Part shown: in pieces, positions 6,085 to 9,782 of the stretch | Numbering within the stretch: position 1 is the stretch's first letter | Layout: every line of letters starts with the position of its first letter | Assembly (NCBI GenBank): GCA_964640085.1 | Contig: CAZXFA010000050.1 | Coordinates: 1 to 9,782 of the forward strand | Length of the DNA: 9,782 nucleotides | Origin: CAZXFA01 sp964640085 | GTDB taxonomy: Bacteria; Actinomycetota; UBA4738; HRBIN12 | Direction of reading: 5' to 3' | The notes under the pieces: model-generated | What the model was told of the DNA's origin: nothing | Databases searched by the model: none | Seen by the model: only the letters and a program-made list of their open reading frames with translations | Program-made: the position numbers and the translations under genes

Positions 6085-6945
6085 GTGGACCTCCGCTCCG
6101 TGCTCACCGCACCGATCCATGCGGCCGTCGATGCGACCAACCGATGCGTCATCGGCCGATCCCCCTCGTCGTGTCGACGCTCGTCGATGAGCCACCACGT
6201 CTCGTCACCCTCGATGGTCTCGACGTCGACGCGGAACCCCGTGTCGCGCCACCGCTCTACCTGCGCCGAGAGGGCCGGACGCAGCTTCGAGGACGGCCCG
6301 ATCTGCAGAACGAGCACGGTCCGAGGCGTGGGGCCGAGCTCGTCCGCCACCGTTCGTCCGATCGAGGACCCGTACAGTCCTGGCTCGAGGGTATGCCCGA
6401 CCACGTCGATCGGCTCCCCGGCCAGCAGGTGGCCGGACAGCTCCTCGCCGCTCGCGGGTCGCTCCACCCCCGCCTTGCGCTCGGCCACGAGCCGTGTTCG
6501 GAAGGCGTCCTTGAAGAAACGCGCGGCGTCGAGCAACGGCTCCCAGAGCACCAGCGACGTGTCCGGATCGGTCGCAGCGGCCGAGGCGGCGGGCAGGGCC
6601 CCCCAACGGGTCCCGAGGACGAAGCCGTCGGTGGCGCCGGACTCCGCAAGCACGTGCTCCAAGCACGCCACTGCATCCTCGCGCATCGTTCCGAACGTCA
6701 GGTCGCTGCCCTCGCGATCGCTGTTGCCCGTCCCGCGGTAGTGGAACCGCTCGACCGCGAACCCGTCGGCCACGAGCCGTCGAGCGAGGACGACCTCACG
6801 CCGGTAGTTCTTCGTGAACTCGGCGTGAAGTGGCGGACAGATCAGGATCGCCCCGCGAGGTGCCTCTGCCGGGAGGTAGAGGCACGAGAAGATGCGGCCA
6901 CCATCGGGACCACGCAGCTCGATCCGCTCGGTCGTGCCGTTCGAG
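6081..6945 (-). CDS. Alpha/beta hydrolase-fold protein resembling exosortase A system-associated hydrolase 2, N-terminus in a gap
   Basis: The coding frame is open right up to the gap, giving 287 visible residues. A later in-frame GTG at 6773 would cut away the first strands and is not the real start. Near the N-terminus are RIFSCLYLPAE and ILICPPLHAEFTKNYRREV, then VERFHYRGTGNSD (about 65-77), the elbow VLGTRWGALPA (about 109-119) and LVLWEPLLDAARFF. The elbow has Arg113 where the nucleophile Ser should be, a feature I recall from TIGR03101 proteins (GLRxGA). The LWEPLLDAARFF stretch also recalls that family. It overlaps the next hydrolase by four bases. The two are probably a functional pair. 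Catalysis is doubtful given the Arg; a structural or binding role is possible. Confidence 0.87.
6089..6094 (-). promoter_or_regulatory. Ribosome binding site deciding the GTG start of the second hydrolase
   Basis: Minus-strand GGAGGT, with CCAC between it and the GTG at 6084. It sits inside the 3' end of the upstream hydrolase gene and supports the GTGA overlap start. Confidence 0.75.
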
Positions 6946-7045
6946 NNNNNNNNNNNNNNNNNNNNNNNNNNNNNNNNNNNNNNNNNNNNNNNNNNNNNNN
7001 NNNNNNNNNNNNNNNNNNNNNNNNNNNNNNNNNNNNNNNNNNNNN
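6946..7045. other. Assembly gap (100 N) between the GT2 and hydrolase genes
   Basis: Exactly 100 undetermined bases, size unknown. It must contain the 3' end of the family 2 glycosyltransferase and the first codons of the hydrolase. An extra short gene cannot be excluded. Confidence 0.95.
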
Positions 7046-7848
7046 GGCTTGGCGAGGTTGACCGCCGTCACGCGAAGCGCGGTGCCGGGATGCTCGAACC
7101 GCCGCAGCATGTAGACCGAGTTCCGCAGCACGTAGTAGCGTCGCCAGTTCATCGGCGCCAGGCGTCGACCCGGGCGGCGATGATCGAGTCCGAGCCGCCC
7201 GCTCTCCGCCCGGCGCTGGCGCCAGAGATCCCCGTGTGCGTAGAACGAGTAGCCGGCGCGGGTAAGGCGCAGCCCGAACTCGATCTCGGACAGCCCGAAG
7301 AACAGCGGTGCATGGAACGTCCCCGCGGAACGGACCGCGGTCACCCGATAGAACGGAACCTGGTTCCCGGCCACGTGATCGACGGCGACCGGACCACGGA
7401 GCTCCCGGTCGGGCACTCGGCGGATTCGGCCCCGCCGCCAATCGAAACGGCCGCCGGAGATGCCTACCCCCGCGGTCATGGGATCACGAGTGAGCATGGC
7501 CTCGCCGAACCGTTCGAGCTCCGAGAGCACCGTCGGGTACGGCACGGGGTCGTCGTCGTCCAGCACGACGATCCAGTCGCGATCGTCCGCCCGGTCCAGC
7601 GCCCACCGCATCCCCGCCGCCACGCCGCCGGTGAAGCCGACGTTCTCCTTCATCTCGAGGTGCTCGACCGACCCGGCGACTGCGGAAGCGCTCGCGACGG
7701 CGGCACGCGACTCGGTTGACGGGGCGTTGTCCACGACCACGAGATGATCCAGGGGCCGATCTTGCTCGAAGAGGCGCTCGAGCGTGATCGAGAGCGCCGC
7801 CGGCCGGCGGAACGTCACCAGCACCCCGTAGAGCCTGCCCCCGGTCAT
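7046..7848 (-). CDS. Family 2 glycosyltransferase, C-terminus in a gap
   Basis: A GT-A fold inverting glycosyltransferase that would add a sugar from a nucleotide donor to the growing lipid-linked glycan at the cytoplasmic face. The visible 267 residues begin MTGGRLYGVLVTFRRP, followed by HLVVVDNAPS (about 35-44), ENVGFTGGVAAGMRWAL (about 68-84), and the metal-binding WIVVLDDDDPVP (Asp97-100). A later acceptor region, FFGLSEIEFGLRLTRAGY (about 183-200), and NWRRYYVLRNSVYMLRR (about 234-250) are typical of rhamnosyl- or galactofuranosyltransferase-like GT2 proteins. No membrane helices are visible. The ATG at 7848 overlaps the ligase stop as ATGA; only a poor G-run precedes it, which fits coupled translation. 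The end is lost in the gap; probably 20-40 residues are missing. Family secure, sugar unknown. Confidence 0.92.
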
Positions 7849-8888
7849 GCCGGCCCCCCAGCGGCCGCGTCGCCCGGCACAGTCACACGCCGCGCGGCAC
7901 CGAGCCCCCCGCCGAGGACCGCCGCGCCGGCGAGCGTCACGGCGGGAAAATGTAGGACGTAGTCGACGCTCGCGTGCATCCCGAGCAGCGCGAGCCCTAC
8001 CGCGGAGAGCACCGCGGTCCGGCTCGGCGGCCCGAGCCAGAGCGCCGCGAACCCCCACAGGAAGATGGCCACGGCGAGCGAGGAGCCCGGCAAGCCGGAC
8101 TCGGCTCCCGCTTGGAGGAACTCGTGATGCGCGAAGCGGAGATCCTCGTCCGAGGACGCGAACGGGCTCGCCGCGACGAACCGACCCGGACCGACCCCGA
8201 ACACCGGCTCATCGGCCACGATCGAGAGCGCGTCATGCCACAACGCGACGCGATCCTCCGAGATCGTGGCGCCGACGGCCGTAGCCAGACGCCCGTCCAG
8301 ACCAGCGGGGCCCACCGCGCCGAGCCCGACCGTGAGGACGAAGACGATGACGAACGAGGCGCCGGCGACCGCGACCGCCGAACGATCGCCCCGGGCCCGC
8401 CGGACGAGGAACGCCAGGAGGACCATCAGAGGGAGCAGGAGGCCGGCGGTCCACGAACGGCTGAGGACCACGACAGACATGAACGCGACCGTCGCGAGCG
8501 ACCCCGCGATCCGCAGGATCTTCGTGCGGCCTTCCGCGACGAGCATGAGCGCCGCGACCGCGGCCTGGGCGAAGAAGGCAGCGGTCGCGTTCGCGTACCC
8601 GAGGAGGCCTTTCAGCGGTCCGGCTCCCACCGTCCCCTTGACATCGAAGAGCAGGAGCCCGAAGGCTGCTCCCACGACGCCGATGGGGATGAGGGTGGGG
8701 TGGCGTCGGGTCGCGAGGACGGCGATCGCGACCACCAGTCCCGCGCCGAGGATCATCGCGGCGCTGGCTCCGGCGGTCGTGCCGGCCTCGAAGCCCGAGA
8801 CCGCCATCCAGGCGGCCGCGGATACGAACAGGGCGACCCCGACCGCCGCGGGCCGGCCCGGCGTGGTGGCGTGCGTGACCGCGGTCAT
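7845..8888 (-). CDS. O-antigen ligase/polymerase family membrane protein (Wzy_C type)
   Basis: A polytopic protein of 347 residues with about ten hydrophobic segments. The diagnostic part is the periplasmic-type loop at about 210-270: EDRVALWHDALSIVADEP, then VFGVGPGRFVAA, then FAHHEFLQAGAESGLPG. This is the pattern of the O-antigen ligase/Wzy_C domain, with the His pair around 254-255. Family members either polymerise repeat units or transfer a finished glycan to an acceptor such as lipid or protein; the sequence alone does not say which. It is a little shorter than the common 400-450 residues, mainly at the N-terminus. The ATG at 8888 overlaps the upstream stop as ATGA, and its C-terminal stop overlaps the GT2 start the same way. 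Confidence 0.9.
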   Translation of the reverse strand: MTAVTHATTPGRPAAVGVALFVSAAAWMAVSGFEAGTTAGASAAMILGAGLVVAIAVLATRRHPTLIPIGVVGAAFGLLLFDVKGTVGAGPLKGLLGYANATAAFFAQAAVAALMLVAEGRTKILRIAGSLATVAFMSVVVLSRSWTAGLLLPLMVLLAFLVRRARGDRSAVAVAGASFVIVFVLTVGLGAVGPAGLDGRLATAVGATISEDRVALWHDALSIVADEPVFGVGPGRFVAASPFASSDEDLRFAHHEFLQAGAESGLPGSSLAVAIFLWGFAALWLGPPSRTAVLSAVGLALLGMHASVDYVLHFPAVTLAGAAVLGGGLGAARRVTVPGDAAAGGPA

Positions 8889-9782
8889 GATCCGACCATC
8901 GTCGGATCCCCGGTCGCATCATCGACGTCAACGCGCTGCTCGGAGCGGCGGGATGGCAAGAAGCACACGAGGACCAAGAACATCGGGTAGAGCAGGGTTC
9001 GCTGCCGGGCGATGATCCCGAAGTTCGCGACCGGCGACAGGGCCACGATGGAACCGGCGACGTACACGATCGCCACCGCCACGTACGGGACCCGGCGGAT
9101 GCTTCGGAGCGCCGCGAGGAACGAGCGGATGCGGACGAGCGAGAGGAGCAGTAATAGCGACCCCTCGATGGAGGTGACGACTGCCTCCATCGTGCGCGCC
9201 TCGAAGAGGAAGGGCCGGAACAAGACGGTACCGACCACGACCGCAGCGCCGGACGGCGACCGGATCGATGCCGGCGTGAACTCCGATCCACCCGTGCCCG
9301 TCAGCCGGAGGGACTCCGATACCACCGTGTCGAGACCTCCCTCCCCCACGGGGGATCGCGCCAGGTACCGCTCCATGGTGACGAGTAGCACGATGGCGCC
9401 GAAGCTCAGGAAGACGATCGTGGCGAACTTCGCGAGCGGAGCGAGCTGGCGGAGCCGTCGATCGGAACGTCGGAGCAGACCGGCGACCACGATGCCGAGA
9501 CCGAGGACCACGCCGATCGGAGCCCGGACGAGCGCCGACAGCCCGAGCCCGATGCCGCTCACCAGTACCCAGGGCAACAGCCGCCCCTGGAGCATCTTGG
9601 CGGCCCCGAACGCAGCGATCCCCAGAGCGAACATCATCCAGGATTCCTTACCGATGCTGGAGGGCCAGAACAGGAGCGACGGCATGAAGAACAACCAGCG
9701 GCCGTACGAGCGTCGGTTCCCCTCGGGCACCGCGATCACGAACGCCCGGTAGAAGAGGTAGGTCCCCAGGAACGCGAGCCAC
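8885..9782 (-). CDS. Multi-pass membrane protein, possible polysaccharide polymerase, N-terminus beyond the window
   Basis: The reading frame is open to the right edge (298 visible residues), so the gene begins outside the window. A GTG at 9739 is internal. The protein has roughly seven to nine hydrophobic segments. A distinctive motif FFMPSLLFWPSSIGKESWMM (about residues 31-50 of the visible part) is followed by basic loops (LLRRSDRRLRQL) and a larger polar loop at about 135-175 (EGGLDTVVSESLRLTGTGGS). The C-terminal tail is hydrophilic (SRRSEQRVDVDDATGDP). I recognise the general look of EpsG/Wzy-like or membrane glycosyltransferase proteins found in exopolysaccharide loci, but not a precise family. 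Its four-base overlap with the ligase gene places it in the same operon. Polymerase activity is inferred from context only. Confidence 0.8.
   Translation of the reverse strand, partial: WLAFLGTYLFYRAFVIAVPEGNRRSYGRWLFFMPSLLFWPSSIGKESWMMFALGIAAFGAAKMLQGRLLPWVLVSGIGLGLSALVRAPIGVVLGLGIVVAGLLRRSDRRLRQLAPLAKFATIVFLSFGAIVLLVTMERYLARSPVGEGGLDTVVSESLRLTGTGGSEFTPASIRSPSGAAVVVGTVLFRPFLFEARTMEAVVTSIEGSLLLLLSLVRIRSFLAALRSIRRVPYVAVAIVYVAGSIVALSPVANFGIIARQRTLLYPMFLVLVCFLPSRRSEQRVDVDDATGDPTMVGS

Noticed and set aside
5095..6198. A 367-codon minus-strand frame joining the hydrolase across the second gap
   Set aside because: The part after the gap is a shadow frame of the deacetylase. The real hydrolase starts at the GTG at 6084 and ends inside the gap.
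6081..6773. Hydrolase gene starting at the GTG at 6773
   Set aside because: The frame stays open to the gap at 6945, and the upstream part encodes conserved hydrolase strands (ICPPLHAEF). 6773 is an internal valine.
6796..8058. A 420-codon minus-strand frame running through the third gap
   Set aside because: Before the gap it is the true GT2 gene (start at 7848, not 8058). After the gap it is out of frame with the hydrolase, whose correct frame shows ILICPPLHAEF and following motifs. The join is an artefact of counting 100 N.
1..9782. CRISPR arrays, tRNA or rRNA genes, insertion sequences, attachment sites
   Set aside because: I looked on both strands and saw no regularly spaced repeats, cloverleaf sequences, transposase motifs or terminal inverted repeats.

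Overview
The window is a high-GC, tightly packed, single-strand gene block. It most likely comes from an actinomycetote, probably an uncultured one. The basis for this is strong GC bias at third codon positions, a GroES of actinobacterial type under a CIRCE operator, and several GTG starts. Three runs of exactly 100 N (2540-2639, 5214-5313, 6946-7045) are scaffold gaps, so this looks like a draft or metagenomic assembly. The N count should not be read as true length, and reading frames cannot be carried across the gaps.

All recognisable genes lie on the minus strand, so transcription runs from right to left. Positions 9782 down to 363 hold a surface or extracellular polysaccharide operon. In transcription order it has: a multi-pass membrane protein cut by the window edge (polymerase-like); an O-antigen ligase/polymerase family protein; a family 2 glycosyltransferase (3' end in a gap); two alpha/beta-hydrolase-fold proteins resembling the paired 'exosortase A system-associated' hydrolases 2 and 1 (each truncated by a gap); a NodB/CE4 polysaccharide deacetylase (5' end in a gap); a GT4 glycosyltransferase fused in frame to a GNAT acetyltransferase domain; a WecA/MraY-like polyprenyl-phosphate sugar-phosphate transferase (interrupted by a gap); a DegT/DnrJ/EryC1/StrS PLP aminotransferase; and a small helical protein of unknown function. 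Most intact junctions overlap by 4 bases (ATGA or GTGA), which points to one translationally coupled transcript. Its promoter lies beyond the right edge.

Positions 313 down to 1 start an unrelated housekeeping unit. It has a near-consensus vegetative promoter (TTGACC-17-TATCCT), a perfect CIRCE inverted repeat overlapping the expected transcription start, a strong ribosome binding site, and the first 79 codons of groES, cut by the left edge. No intrinsic terminator is visible between the two units.

Inferred joint role: the WecA-like enzyme loads a sugar-1-phosphate onto a polyprenyl carrier. The aminotransferase, and possibly the GNAT domain, would supply an acylamino sugar. The GT2 and GT4 enzymes extend the unit, the two membrane proteins polymerise or ligate it, and the deacetylase trims acetyl groups. 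The hydrolase pair together with the deacetylase, GT4 and ligase resembles the accessory gene set of exosortase-linked exopolysaccharide loci. No exosortase or sorting signal is visible here. The most interesting items are that resemblance and the GT4-GNAT fusion.
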